Shown here one piece after another: positions 1-12,616 of a DNA stretch of 64,000 nt. The notes under the pieces are model-generated. The model searched no databases, was not told the origin of the DNA, and saw only the letters and a list, made by a program, of their open reading frames with translations. Position 1 is the first letter of the stretch. Each line of letters begins with the position of its first letter. The stretch is from the NCBI GenBank assembly GCA_949128115.1, contig OX421966.1:54185416-54249415 (forward strand). Direction: 5' to 3'. The position numbers and the translations under genes were made by a program. The stretch comes from Anaspis maculata. Its lineage: Eukaryota > Arthropoda > Insecta > Coleoptera > Scraptiidae.

Positions 1-3000
1 GGAAAATTTCATTCCTGCAACGCATCGTGTAATGCCCATAGTTGCCGCATTTGTAGCAACCCGTTCGCTTCAAAACAAAGTTTCTATCGGCGAACTTTAG
101 TCGCGAAGTAGCATTTTTACTTCCCCGACCCACCACTTAACGAAAAGAGGAAGTATTGTGAACGCGCTAAATTTTTTTTCGAGATTTCGACGTTTATATC
201 CGTTTTGAGGTCCCCTAAAACGATAATACCATTTTCAGAATGATCTCTCTGTATGTTTGTTTGTAACCTTCCACGATAACAGCCGCAACGTCTATCCGAT
301 CGACTTGAAATTTGGTACACAGACATGGTTTCACCGTCGAATGAGCCCATTACAGACATCTCACGGAACTTGACTTGCAATATGCCGTTTGATAGCCCAT
401 AAAAACTGTATTCAGAACAGTTGAAAGTATTGCCCAATCTGTCTTCTGTCAAATATAAAAAATGTCAAAGTTCAAAATTTTACCAATAATTTATTTAAAA
501 TCTATCTGATGAATTTGGACCAGATTTGGCAGGAAGCAATACAACAAAAGAGTCAAAATGAGTCTGCAGTTGCAATTCTATAACATTTTCCAGTCGAGCG
601 TTATGAATTTTCAAAATTTCTCTCAGCCGCTGTCACCCGAGAGGGCCTCTCGCCCGTATTTTGAGCAGGACGACTCGCTTTTGATGCAGGACTCCACTCA
701 AAAACTCAGTCCTGGTCGGGGATCGACTTTTTTCGAAAAAATCAAACCGATATCAAAAGTATATAGGATTGGGCGTCGTGTAGACCCATTTTCAAAATTA
801 GCACAATTCCGGTTATTCCACGGTAGTTTTTCAAAATGAAATTAGCACATTCCGTGAATTTGAAAAAACTGCAATGCAAACTTTGACATGCGGTGAGCCC
901 CACGAAATATTCATTTTAGGTGCAGACATGCTGGAATGAAAGTTGGAGAGAAGATTGAGTTAATTTTTGGAGGGAAAATTTTCGAAATCGGGCCCACCCA
1001 CGGTTTCCGAGTTTTCATCTCTGGAAAAATTGCAATATTGACAACTTTTCATCCTGTGAACAGATTTTCACCTTTTTTTTTACAATAGGTAACTGGCTCT
1101 TGAACATTTTTCAATAATTTTCTTTACAATTTCTCGAGAATTTTCCTGTTGAAAATGTGAAACAGGCCTGGGTTATCTAAACCAGACTTGAATGATGGCG
1201 CTTGGAGTGAAGCCGTAATTGACGATCTTCATAATAAGATGATTTGGAAAAAGATTCGAGGTTTTCCCGAAAAATTAAATTTTCAAAATTTTCAATTTTC
1301 TATAAATTATTTTCAATCTTCCTGTGGTGCCAGTCTCAGATTGTTCACCTTCATTCATGTACCAATGCGTCTGACTGCCTCACTCGCTTTTCTTTCTAGA
1401 TTATTTGGTTCCTAATGAAAAACTGCAAATTTTTAACTTTTTAGCTTGTGAACAGATTTATGCCAAATTTTTTTAAACAAATAGTAAGGGATTCTTGAAC
1501 ATTTTCAGATCATTTCTCTCAAAATACTCCAAGTTTTCCGAGGGTTTTCCACTTTGAAATGAGTAACCGGCCTATCTTATCGAGACCAGACTCAAATGAT
1601 GGAGCTTTTAATAAATCCCTTATCAGAGAAAATATCTCAATTCTTCAATCTTTTTCTCAAATTTTAACTTCTCACCCGAAGGAACGTCTCATAATAAAAT
1701 TTCCATCCATTCCTTGCTAATTGTCGGGGAAGTTTTGGGGTGAGACGACACAACCGATTTTTTGGTTATGACCGGAAAAAATACCGGGTCTAAAGACCGC
1801 GCCCACCTTTTTCACACTGCAGGTCGCGCGCAACGAACGCATGTTGCTGAGTAACAACGACTGGTCACTACTCAGTAGACAATTATCTGTTTAAGGCTCT
1901 CTTGAGTCCTCTGCCCGATTATTTGTGAAATCACTGCTTTTTGCTTCAACATCCATAAGATTGATATATAAACGAGTCCCAAGAACGTGCAGATTACACA
2001 ATTACGTTCGTTATACCTAATAGCACTTACTTACCTTACATATGTTGAGCTATCGGAACCTGTCTTGTTTTCATAATTGCCAACAGTAGTTAATCATTTT
2101 TCAAGTGATTTCTTGCCCTGCAGCCGGGCGGCAGCAAATTAACCGAGAAATTAGCGCTGTGGGGTTCGAAGTTGTTATTTCCCTCAGACATTTCACATCG
2201 TAAGATGTTGTTGATAGCTGATGGTTCTTAGGAGGAAATGATTTCCTCGCTTTGTCTTTACATGCTTCACACGTCAAATGCATATGCTTCACACGTCAAC
2301 CTCTTCATCTCTTCCATATTATGCTATACATAGTATAACAAATTCCTTGTTGTCTGTCTTGATGTGCGTGTTTTGTTCCATTTTATGTCAGTTTTTATGG
2401 CTTTTGAGCTTTATGATGTTTTACGCGAGCGTTAGGCGTAGTGAATTGGACGTTTCATCTTTTTCTTCATTTTATTCTCCTCCTCGTTATACGGTTTTAA
2501 CGGTCTTGTAATAAAATTTGTGCTGATGCCTTTTTTTTCACAAGTTAATTGGATTTGTTCCGAATTTGTGGCCTATTGTTTTTCACTTGCGGCAGCCGTG
2601 TATTTAAATCGTATATGGGTATAAATGGTATAATAAAGTTAAAAGAGCGTGTCCTTGAATAATTTTTAAATGGTTGGATGAAGATGGCGGTGTGTCTCTC
2701 TATAGTACCATCATCAGGCAGCCCATCCACCCATCAATCCAGTACACTTACAACTTACACTCACTCGAAACTCTCTCTAGAGTGTGGTGCTGATGTGAAT
2801 GTCGTGGGAGACCACACTTCGACCTGTTGGTTTTGTTTGTCGGTCGGTCGGTCGTGTTACACCAATGGCCGTTTTCAGTCAAGGTTATCTTATTTTCTGT
2901 GCGATGGTACAAGGCATGGGTATATGGTAATGGAGCTTTAGAACTGTACGCGTAGCTTTCACCTATTTCTGGTTCGTTTTCGTAAATTTTGGAATTTTTC

Positions 3001-3900
3001 AGCCTCAAATTAGCCCGCGTGTTTTATAATGGGTTCCCGGTGCTGATCTGGGACACCTACGCAAGGAAATTGGAATTGAGGCCGTGAGGCTCCCAGACAC
3101 ATTTTTCCGTAATGATGATGCCAATAGATGTTTTCCAGACTCCTCCAAACATTGGTTATACTCTGATCACAAGCTAGCGGACGTTTTCGCCAGCAAACTC
3201 GTTTAGTCCCTTCCGAGGGGTGTAACCACCTAACAATTACTTGTACGGAAAAGGAATAAGGAAACTTTTGTAGATTTTAGCAATGGGGGCAAATATACCA
3301 AAAATTTTCTCGCCAGATGGCGCCGAAGTGGCTGGTGTAATTCAAATATGGCGGTATTATTGAACTGCTGGAATTCGTCATAATTGTGCCATGTAAGCAG
3401 CTGCGTGGTATTGTAATAATTTCATCGTGAACCGTTTAAAACGTTTCGAGCCAAATTTCAAATAAAATATGGTCAATGGGACGTTTGTGGAATTTTGATT
3501 TCTAACCTCTTCAACCATGACAGGTATGTGACAGGTCCTTGAGGGTGAAATCAATTTGACGGCTTTGACACTGATGACATTTGGATGTCAGTTTTGAATT
3601 ACTCCAGCCACACTAGCGCCTCCTGAAAAACTGTCAGTATTTGGCCCCATTGTCTAGCAGTTTTGGCGATGTTTTTTCCTTGGTTAATTTCAACTTATCA
3701 GCTGTAGTACGACCGAAGCTGTTGCTGTTTGTTTTGACTTGACAAATGTCACTGGTGTGACAGACGTCTAGGATATATTTCTACGCACTGCCATTCATCT
3801 TTGTTCTAAGGTAGGTCGAAAGAGACCCAGCGCGGAAGAGAGAACTGTTTGGAAATTGCCCACTTCACAGCTTTTGGTTTGGAATCTTCAATATTCGAAA
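1..3900. other. No gene recognised; probable zip 5' intron
   Basis: I see no exon with homology, no RNA gene and no intact mobile element here. Open frames are short and AT-biased. The stretch probably belongs to the large intron between the missing 5' coding exon(s) of zip and the exon at 27,771, or to DNA upstream of the gene; the sequence alone does not decide. The only clear structure is the diverged direct duplication at about 1,040-1,660, listed separately. Confidence 0.4.
1040..1660. repeat. Diverged tandem duplication, period about 395 bp
   Basis: Two successive segments share an ordered series of matches: 'tgtgaacagattt', then 'cttgaacattttc', then a run of the form 'gaaa..gtgaaacaggcct / gaaatgagtaaccggcct', then 'accagactYaaatgatgg'. 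The first copy starts near 1,045 and the second near 1,440. Similarity is patchy, so the duplication is old. No function is visible. Confidence 0.55.
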
Positions 3901-3929
3901 AAATTGGGAAAATAACAGAACTGTCATGT

Positions 3930-4389
3930 TGTTATTTGGTTACCATAGCTGCAACTGAGGCGATAAAAAAATCGGCGTCATGCCTGCCGCGAGACTTCTC
4001 ATCGTAGCTATCCTTCCTGCAACGTCTTTGAAGATAATTAAAATTATCTGTAAAATTGCCTTGATTATTACATACAACGCCCTTGATTATTAGACCTACA
4101 AGGATAATAATCACTTATCTAAATCCCACTGTCAATAGCAACGGAATAAAATTCATGTAAACAACAAAATCTGACAGCTGTCACTTCGGACTTCTTTTAT
4201 GTAATAATCTTCAAAATATCACTCGTGCTCGAGATTTTCCCAGATAATTTTGGCCAGGCGTTTTCCTCGGGCTGATTGTCTCTGGATAAATGCCCTCCTC
4301 CTACGGAGTCGGGCATTTATCGCTACAATCAGCACTCGCGATCGCCTGACCAAAATTATCGTGAAAATCTAAGCACTTGTGATATTACT
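3930..4389. repeat. Dispersed short repeat, copy A (hairpin-prone)
   Basis: This segment recurs next door (4,391-5,283) and at 41,773-42,065. Shared landmarks are 'acaacgcccttgatta', 'gacctacaaggataat', 'ctgacagctgtcacttc', 'gataattttggccaggcg' and 'cgcctgaccaaaattat'. The last two are mutually complementary, so each copy can fold into a hairpin with the 'gggcattta' pair inside. The leading part (about 3,930-4,060, with 'gcaacgtctttgaagataa') is also matched near 38,280-38,345. It is a non-coding, non-autonomous element of unknown class. Confidence 0.7.
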
Positions 4390-4390
4390 G

Positions 4391-5283
4391 TTGATTATCA
4401 CACACAACGCCCTTGATTAAAAGACCTACAAGGATAATATTCACTTATCTAAATCCCAGTAAACAACAAAATCTGACAGCTGTCACTTCGGACTTCTTTT
4501 TTGTAATAATCACCAAAATTTCACTCGTGCTCGAGATTTTCGCAGATAATTTTGGCCAGGCGTTTCCCTTGGGCTGGTTGTCCCTAGATAAATGCCCTCC
4601 TCCTACGGAGTCGGGCATTTATCGCTACAACCAGCACTCGCTATTAGGGATGGGCAAAACTATTGATATATCAATAAATTTATCGATATATCGATATATC
4701 AACTAATGATATTGATTTTACAACATATCGATATATCAAATATCGATAATTATCAAAATATCAAATATCGATAGCTATCAATATATCAAATGCCGATAAT
4801 TATCAAAATATCAAATGTCGATAATTATCAAAATATCAAATATCGATAAATATCATTATTTTATCGAAAAACAGGCAACGGTGATCACATCATTTAAATA
4901 TTAATAAATAACAAGATAGAAAACCAAAGGCCTCCAAAGAAGTAAGATTCATCCATCATGCAAGTCTTGATTGACCATAGATGATATATTTTTCATATTA
5001 TTACTGATATCTTTATTTTCATATTGATATTTTGATGATTATCAATTCTTGATACTTTGATATATTTTGATATTTGATATTTTGATAATAATTGATTTTT
5101 GATAATTTGATACATAATTATCAAATTTTGATACTTTGATAATTATCGATATTTGATATATCAATAATTATCGATATTTTTTTCTTATCAAACTTTGATA
5201 CCCGGATCACGATATCGCCCATCCCTACTCGCGATCGCCTGGCCAAAATTATCGTGAAAATCTAAGCACTTGTGATATTACTG
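4391..5283. repeat. Dispersed short repeat, copy B, interrupted
   Basis: This second copy directly follows copy A in the same orientation. It runs from about 4,391 to 4,641, is broken by the element at 4,642-5,226, and resumes with 'ctcgcgatcgcctggcc' to end at about 5,283 with the same 'gtgatattactg' tail as copy A. The break gives relative ages: this repeat is older than the insertion. Confidence 0.7.
4642..5226. mobile_element. MITE with ATCGATA-rich interior, nested in repeat copy B
   Basis: The ends are inverted repeats with core TAGGGATGGGC (left about 4,645, right ending 5,226). The host sequence is duplicated as 'actcgc' on both sides (4,636-4,641 and 5,227-5,232), and uninterrupted copy A shows the empty site. 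The interior consists largely of permuted 'atcgata', 'gatatatca' and 'aattatca' units that pair with each other across the element. No coding capacity. The 6-bp target duplication and TIR do not let me assign a superfamily safely. Confidence 0.8.
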
Positions 5284-7073
5284 TCATTAATGCAATATTA
5301 TCTTTGTACATACTCTATTTGTTTCAATTATACGTAATAAGTGGGGTAATAAGTAATAACAAAATGTATTAGTCTGGAAGTACCTATAAGCAATAACTGA
5401 CTGAATGAAATCTCTTCCGTAAGAACTTCTTGAGTTATTGAACGTCAAAGCTTTGGCTTCGACAGCTTATAGCTTTTGACAGATGACATATATCATAACT
5501 TTAACATGTTTTGAATAGTTTTCCAAGCTGCAAACCAATTTGGTTGAAATTCGTTCGACACGTCTCGAGTTATTTAACCTCAAAGTTTTAATTTTGACAG
5601 CTTATAACTTTCGACAGATGACAGATATGTCATCACTAATCAGGTTTACATGTTTTGAATAGACTTTTCTAAATGGGCTTCAAAGTGAGCGATCAGAAAT
5701 CAAAATCGTTGTGTCAAAATTTCCTGTCACTCTTTGACATTGACATTTTCTGTTGACAGATCACGTTAAAAATCACATTTTTTTTTTCTACCATAAACCA
5801 TCCGTGCATGCCAAATTTGGTCCAAATCGGTCGGCAATTAGAAATAAATCGGGGTTAAAAAAAAAACTGACATACAGACATACATGCATACATACACACA
5901 GACCGACCGATACGGAATTTTTTTTTCGACAGATATCGACGTTTTAGCATACATCCAAAAAACGAGTAAAATTTTTCAATTGAATACCTTCTAATTTTTT
6001 GAAGAATTTGATGAGAAGTGAATCATGCGAGAACTCTTCTTGCCAACTTGACCACCATAAAATTACTAGTTTAATGCTACAGAACCGAGAATTTGCAACA
6101 AAGTTGGCGTGGTTATAGCTCGCTTTTCCTGCGATGATGCTCTTGGTGCGGTTCTCCTTCTAAATTTGTATCCAGCTGGAATGCATCGTGACAATTTCAT
6201 TAGAGTTGGCTCTGATGATAATAAATCAAATTTCTTGAAGGCGTATAAGGTCCAGGAGTTCCTTGAGCATAGCTCAGGTCAACCCACGACCGTTTTATTA
6301 TCATCACCATTGCAATTTCACATAAATACGAGTATAAATTTCACAATAATAATAATTGTACCTATATACCTATACACACGTGGGCAGTTTCGGATGCAAA
6401 CGGTAGTTTGAAAGGTGGGTGCAGTCGAACATTATGATTATCTGATCACAATAAACATGTTATACGCGCACATTTCCTCCAAGATAGTTCTAATTTGAAC
6501 CGTGACGACGGTTTTTTTTCTCGTGAGATGGGCCACATGTCTTGCGAGATTTATTTCGGTTAAATGTGCTGTGCTCTACATGGGCGTGCAACATGATGGT
6601 AATACTCGATAATATGCTGTTTCGTAACCGTGCCGGTTCCTTTTTTTTTTGCATCTTCATTCACCAGTTTGAATAATAGGCGAAAGCGAAATTTTTACAA
6701 AGAGCGAAAGTTCAAAATTCATGTCACGTCGTCGGTTGTAAATAGAGACGGATGAGATGAGGAGGGGTCAACGTGAAATAAATTAGCTTGGGCCTCCTTC
6801 AATTTGTGCTAGGCGCGTTCGAGTTGGTCTCATCTTTCTCCAAGGTCAGCAGAACCCGGGAACTCAAAAGTCAAGCTTTATCTTGGTGATACAAGTCTTC
6901 GTTCCAGCGATGAGGGTCACCGCGGGTCATAAACGCCGATTGTGCCGGGGGTGCATGCAAAATGCTAGGTAATTATTAATGCTCATTAGTCACAGAGTTT
7001 TAAAATGATTTCCATCTCTGGTTAACTTTATTAACCAAAGGGAAAATGCCATAGCAACGATTATTGAAACAAT
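5284..7073. other. Unassigned intronic/intergenic DNA
   Basis: No gene is recognised. About 5,400-5,760 contains repeated 'gacagatgacatat'-like and 'gacagcttataac' phrases. About 5,870-5,925 has a 'catacagacatacatgcatacatacacacag' style simple tract ending in 'gaccgaccgatacgga', which recurs at about 38,485-38,510, so a repeat shared with that place probably ends here. The 100-codon frame at 6,109-6,411 has no recognisable domain. Confidence 0.4.
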
Positions 7074-7078
7074 GGTAT

Positions 7079-7542
7079 TGTTACGGAATTGGCGCTGGGT
7101 ACTTTTATAATTGAGAGACGAATGTTTAAATACACTCTGTTGAGTACTGCGTACTACTAAATACACGTCAATTATAATTCCGCACTTGGATATTCGTTAG
7201 CTCAATTTCGCCCGATAACTCGCTCGTTGTCGCTGTGAATTTAAATCTGGTGTCGTTCGACTCGTCTGTGCTTATATACCCCGACTGTTACCTTCAGGAA
7301 CATTCCACCGGTTATCTGGCATATTCCAGACTGACCGCCGCCAGAAGGTTCGCGACGGCTCTTGAAATGTCGATCAGATTGGCGTGTATACCGGCGTGCT
7401 ATGGAATGCTGCGCCTCCACCAATCGTGCAGATGTGTTCTACTCGGTCATTGGAGTCTCCAGCTTGCGCGAACGATCTAGAAGGACCGCATGTGCCATAA
7501 ATGTACTGGAATAACACGAGAGCCTCGCAACTCTCACGTAAT
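7079..7542 (-). mobile_element. Solo-LTR-like repeat, copy D
   Basis: It belongs to a family starting TGTTACG and ending CGTAAC(A). This copy is inverted: the + strand begins TGTTACG at 7,079 and ends 'cacgtaat' at 7,542. Flanking 5-bp direct repeats GGTAT at 7,074-7,078 and 7,543-7,547 fit retroviral-type integration. About 464 bp with no internal coding region or second LTR, so it looks like a solo LTR left by recombination. Internal landmarks shared with the other copies are 'actgcgtactacta' and 'gccggtatac'. Confidence 0.7.
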
Positions 7543-7656
7543 GGTATCTATCGAGTTAGACCTTGTGGTAATCTCAGGGTAGAGTTGACCTCAGCTCAAG
7601 AGTTGATCCGAAGTGAAAACACTGGTTCTAAAACTATCTCAATATTCACTTCTTTA

Positions 7657-8090
7657 CCGTTACGGATTTCGCGTTTGAGTTCGTTTAATAATTGAGACGA
7701 TCGTTTCAAAACACACCCTGTTTATTACTGCGTACTACTATTATGGCGGCTTTACAGAACTTCGTAGGTCGCCAGCGACAGTCCCCCACTCCCTCGTTTA
7801 AATCTGGCGAAACCAACTGTAGTTCAATAATTTGAACGACACGACGACAGAAACTCGTGTCGCGAGAATGATAGGAGCGAGGCAGGCGAATGGGGAATAC
7901 AGGCAGATCGAATCCTATTGGCCAGCGACACTGTCGCCGGCGACATGCGAAATTCAGTAAATCCGCCATTATTGTTACACGACAGCAATTATTTGCACTT
8001 AGGTATAACGCTTTAACTTCTCGCTGTTATCGCTCTGAATTGAAGTCTGGTCTGTGAGCGATTCACGGTGCTTATACAGGTTGGTCTAGG
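7657..8090 (-). mobile_element. Solo-LTR-like repeat, copy E, truncated and interrupted
   Basis: The sequence from 'gttacggatttcgcg' (7,659) to 'actgcgtactacta' (about 7,742) matches copies C and D. Similarity then resumes after about 7,975 with 'gcaattatttgcactta' and 'tcgctgttatcgctctgaa', fading by about 8,090. The gap is filled by a short hairpin element (7,743-7,969). The far end of the LTR is missing. Confidence 0.6.
7743..7969. mobile_element. Short hairpin MITE inside solo LTR copy E
   Basis: The two ends are imperfect inverted repeats: 'ggcggctttacagaac', then 'ggtcgccagcgacag', on the left; 'ctgtcgccggcgaca', then 'agtaaatccgcc', on the right. About 227 bp, with no coding capacity. 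Its position inside an otherwise continuous LTR-like match marks it as an insertion. Confidence 0.6.
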
Positions 8091-8654
8091 ATTAATCTGG
8101 AAGCAAGAGAAAACAATAAGAACAAACCCAAAACCTATGATCAAAAATGCATATTAACGGACACAGAGCCCGTCAAAGTTGAATGTACAAAAATTGGAAC
8201 TCTTTGATAAAAAAATTGTTGTCGAATGTGTTTGAATGCTAAGGAAATGTATTTTGAAAATCTGTAACAGTTTTGTTTCCGTTGTGTTACCAAGTTACCG
8301 ACTTGAAATAAAATATGATTGAAATAAAAAGTTCCTTTCCCTCAGTGTTTTTAGAATTTCGAACTCCAATATCTCCGAAACCACTGATCTGATGAAAATC
8401 AGTATGATCAGTTATGGATTCTAAGATCAAATCTGCTGTCATTCTTCTGTCTGCCTCTCTGTGTACAAATTTTTGCAGTTGAACGACTCGAGGAATAAAG
8501 TTGAAACCCTGCAACTTTTTTCATTGAATAGCCTGTGTCCCGAAGGGTGGATTTGGAATTTTTTCAACTATGACGTCATCTTGGACCGCCATATTAAACT
8601 ATGTTATCAGTCTACCAATTTCATTAAAATTTGGAACACATTCGCGCTTCACAC

Positions 8655-9186
8655 TGTTACGAGTGGCTTCTCTCGTGCATTCGAGAGCACACGCGGTCTA
8701 TACTGACCGACTGGCGATTCTCTCGTGCATTCGAGAGCAAACGCCGTCATTTTAGACAGTTCGATCGTCGTGTTAGGAGTCGCGAAGCTCTAGGTCATTC
8801 CAGAACATACGCGATGGCTTGGATCACTCAATTTACACGGAGATATCAACAGGCGGGTAAGATATATCAGCTCAATTGGCGGAGGCGCCGCTCTAGGATA
8901 CGTGGGTAAATATACCCGAAAAATGTTGGATTGTTCGAGAGTCGCCTCAAAGCCATATGCCGCAGTTAGTGTGGAATTTTCGGGAGAACTAGTTAAAACT
9001 GCCAGAATAACAGTATGAGGTATATACCTAAGCACAAGTAGATCGGTCGACAGACCAGTTTTAAATTCAGAGCGATAACAGCAGTAATTGGCGATAAACC
9101 CAAGCGCGAATAATTATTGACGTGTATTCATAGTAGTACGCAGTAAAAAACAGTGTTTGTTTTAAGCGATCGTCTCAATTATAAAG
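8655..9186 (+). mobile_element. Solo-LTR-like repeat, copy B
   Basis: It begins TGTTACGAGTGGC at 8,655 and carries the family landmarks 'tctcgtgcattcgagagca', 'atatcaacaggcgggtaag', 'ggcggaggcgcc' and, near its end, 'gtagtacgcagta' and 'cgatcgtctcaattata'. It breaks off near 9,186 without the terminal CGTAACA. There is a partial internal repeat of the 'ctctcgtgcattcgagagca' segment at 8,673 and 8,721. Confidence 0.65.
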
Positions 9187-9393
9187 GTTTTGATGAAATT
9201 TGGAACACATCCATAAATCTAGTATAAATACGCTTCTTCTCATGTACCACCCACTATACGGTGTCATTCGAAAGAAAATGCGCTGCTGAGCCTCATGCCC
9301 GTGAGGGCATACTCACTTGCTTTGCTAGTTTCATGGTTTTTAATCCTTTTGTCTAGTTAGGTAGCTATTACTTCACCTACTTTTTCTCTTTAT

Positions 9394-10716
9394 TGTTACG
9401 TATTTCGCGTTTGGGTTCTTTTATAATTGAAACGATCGTTTCAAAACACACGGTTTATTACTGCGTACTACTATAAATACTCGTCAACAGTGATTGCACT
9501 TGGATATATCTTGTCAACTTCGCTTTTCTATTCGCTCGTTTGTCGCTTTGGACTCAATACTGGTGTGTCGGCCGATCCATCGATGCTTATATACCTCCGA
9601 TTGTTATTCATTCTGAAAGTTTCCACCGGTTCTCTGGCAGATTCCGTATTGACCGCGACATACAGGTGTCCCAGCTAAAACAATCCAGCGCGATTTTCTC
9701 AGAAAATATCAAGGCAGCAAAAAAAATTCTCAATTCGGGAGAAGCCTGATCTTGTAGATCTCTTTTGAGGGGGCGCCGATGCTTGTAGGTGCTCTAGTTT
9801 CCAAGAAAATGCAATTTGAATCGGGCGAGTCACAAGAATTTCAAAATTCATGACCGACAAAACATAATACTTCGGATGAAAAAAATCCTCTTCCTCTGGG
9901 CTTTCCATTGATGTGTCGCCGATGTCTGTACCTGGCCCAATAAGCCAGAAATTCTACTTCAAGGTCCAGCAAACACAATAATCGGAATCCTTGACGTCAC
10001 CGATCACACACTTGTTGATTTTAACACCACCCGCTACAAGTACTTTTTCACTTAACATACCTGGATTCTCCATAGCAATGAATACTGGCTGATGTGAAAA
10101 TCAACAAGTGTGTGATCGGTGACGTCGTTATGAATTCCGATTATTGTGTTTGCTGGACTTTGAGGCAGAATTCCTGGCTTATTGGGCCAGGTACAGACAT
10201 CGGCGACACATCAATGGAAAGCCCAGAGGAAGAGGATTTTTGTTCATCTGAAGTATTTTGTTTTGTCGGTCATGAATTTTCGAATTCTTGTGACTCACCA
10301 GATTTAAATTGCATTTTCTTGGAAACTAGAGCACATACAAGAATCGGCGCCCCCTCAAAAGAAAGCTAAAAGATCAGGCTTTCTCCCCAATTGAGAATTT
10401 TTTTTGCTGCCTCGATATTTTCTGAGAAAATTGCGCTGGATTGTTTTAGCTGGGACACCCTGTCTGGCTTCGAGGCGAATCTCGAACAGTCCAACACTTT
10501 TCGGGTGTAGGTATTCACCAACGTGTTGTAGAGCGGCGCCTCCGCCAATTAGGCCAATGTATCTTACCCGCCTGTTGATATCTCCATGCAAATTAAATGG
10601 TCCAAACCATCGCATATGCTCTCGAATGCACTTGTGCCACTCGTAACACGACGTTCTAACGGCCTGGAAAGACCGCGTGTGCTGTCGAATGCACGAGAGA
10701 ATCGCCACTCGTAACA
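9394..10716 (-). mobile_element. Solo-LTR-like repeat, copy C, split by a palindromic element
   Basis: The outer ends are TGTTACG at 9,394 and CGTAACA ending at 10,716, the most complete ends of the family. Removing the fold-back element at 9,662-10,463 leaves about 520 bp that aligns in order with copies A, B and D. I could not find a convincing target duplication outside the ends. No gag, pol or env coding sequence is associated with any copy. Confidence 0.7.
9662..10463. mobile_element. Long palindromic fold-back element, family 1 copy a
   Basis: The element starts 'acaggtgtcccagctaaaac' and ends with its complement '...agctgggacaccctgt'. The arms are about 370-390 bp each and match almost base for base by eye, including 'ggggcgccgatgcttgtag', 'gtcgccgatgtctgtacc' and 'cgatcacacacttgttga', around an unpaired centre near 10,020-10,090. 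A second copy lies at 27,973-28,773. It has no protein-coding frame of its own. Termini of the ACAGGGTG type and TA-rich targets suggest a Tc1/mariner-like non-autonomous element, which is inference. Confidence 0.85.
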
Positions 10717-11180
10717 ATATTTTCAGCTCATTTTGTATTGGTTAAATTGATTTCGTTTTTCACTTCCACCATTTTTGCTCATCAATTAAATTTTCTTTCT
10801 TCTGTTGACAGGTTTCTTTAGTCCGGTTACTTTAGACAGAAAATACCACTGGACTTGAAACCACTGGATTTGTTCACACGCATTTTAGCTAACATGTCGC
10901 GCGGTCATGTCAACCAGGCGTACCTAATAATTTATGACTTCTGTAGAAATAAATTGGTATTATTATGGACTATAATGGTCATTCAATTATTATAATTTTA
11001 GAGAAACTAACTGGCAACTAAATATGCAATGACAATTTATATTAGGTATTGTGGGATTTTAACACCTTCAGCGTGAACGTTGTGCACAATTCACTTTTCA
11101 CGACCTTTACCGAAAACGTTTATGTATACTTGGCGTTTTCCACAAAAGGAAAGTCAACCTTTTTTTTTTCAATAAGGACT

Positions 11181-12616
11181 AATAGTGCGGGCGCTAAGAG
11201 CCAAAATCGGGATGAACCTTGCAAATGGTGATGAAAGCATGAAATTCGGTACACATACTCAGAATGAGCACCTCTCTCAGATAAGAGGTGGAGCCACGCC
11301 GAATTTTCACCGGAAGGGGGCTCGGGGGGCTCCTGAAAGTTGAAGGTGCTAGGGCTCCCACTAAACGGCTTATCAGTTCGTTTTGACATTCAAAAAAGAA
11401 ACTCATGAATATATTGCAAACATTGACGGCGTTTATCGTATTGTCCCGGGAATTTTTCATTATGAAAAAAAATAAGTTCTTCGGCAGAACACACAAATTG
11501 GTTTTATCTTATTTTGACCTACAAAGAATTAATAAGGAGATGTGCAACACGTTGATTCCCACAAATTCGTATCCTCTGAATTCTTTTGTGGAGTCAAAAT
11601 TTTGATGGTGTATCTTCTTGAAGAAAAGCATTCCAAAGAGTAAGCTATTTTCAACACTGAGTTCAAACAGAATTTTTCAAATGTTCGGAATCGAAATTAC
11701 TGAATTCCTTCCAGCAATGCATACCCTGAACCCTTCTTTGGAAGTACCGCGTGCGATTGAACTTGGAGTGAGTCCTGAAACACTATCAGAATTTTTCTTC
11801 TGTGATGCTACTATCCACTCTCGACCGGGGCAATTGGGTTCCCACACAGCATGCGCGGAGTGTATACACGATGCAGGGTATTTTCTCGGTTCAGTCAACT
11901 TTTTTATGATTGAAATTGTGTCATAATATTCAAATAAGGTGTATATACTCCGCGCATGCTGTGTAGGAACCTAATTTCCCCGGTCGAGAGTGGATAGTAG
12001 CATCACAGAAGAAAAACTCTGATAGTGTTTCAGGACTTACTCCACGTTCAATCGCACGCGGTACTTCCAAAGAAGGGTTCAGGGTATGCATTGCTGGAAG
12101 GAATTGAGTAATTTCGATTCAGAACATTGAAAAAATTATGTTTGAACTTAGTGTTGAAAATAGCTTACTCTTTGGAATGCCCCTCTTCAAGAAGATACAC
12201 CATCAAAATTTTGACTCCACAAACGAATTCAGAGGATACGAATTTGTGGGAATCAACGTGTTGCACATCTCCTTATTAATTCTTTGTAGGTCAAAATAAA
12301 ATAAAACCAATTTGTGTGTTCTGCCATAGAACTTATTTTTTTTCATAATGAGAAATTCCCGGGACAATACGATAAACGCCGTCAATGTTTACAATATATT
12401 CATAAGTTTCCTTTTTGATTGTCAAAACGAACTGATAAGCCGTTTAGTGGAAGCCCTAGCACCTTCAACTTTCAGGAGCCCCCCGAGCCCCCTTCCGGTG
12501 AAAATTCGGCGTGGCTCCACCTCTTATCTGAGAGAGGTGCTCATTCTGAGTATGTGTACCGAATTTCATGCTTTCATCACCATTTGCAAGGTTCATTCAC
12601 CTAGTGCCCCCACTAT
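11181..12616. mobile_element. 1.4-kb palindromic fold-back element, family 2
   Basis: Two arms of about 660-690 bp are inverted copies of each other. Landmark pairs are 'gatgaaagcatgaaattc' (11,230) with its complement near 12,570, 'gttgattcccacaaattc' (11,552) with its complement near 12,245, and 'actccgcgcatgctgtgt' near 11,950 with its complement near 11,850. The unpaired centre is at about 11,875-11,940. The outer ends share 'atagtgSggg'. The paired open frames (102 and 108 codons) are mirror images produced by the palindrome and are not good evidence for a gene. Confidence 0.85.
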
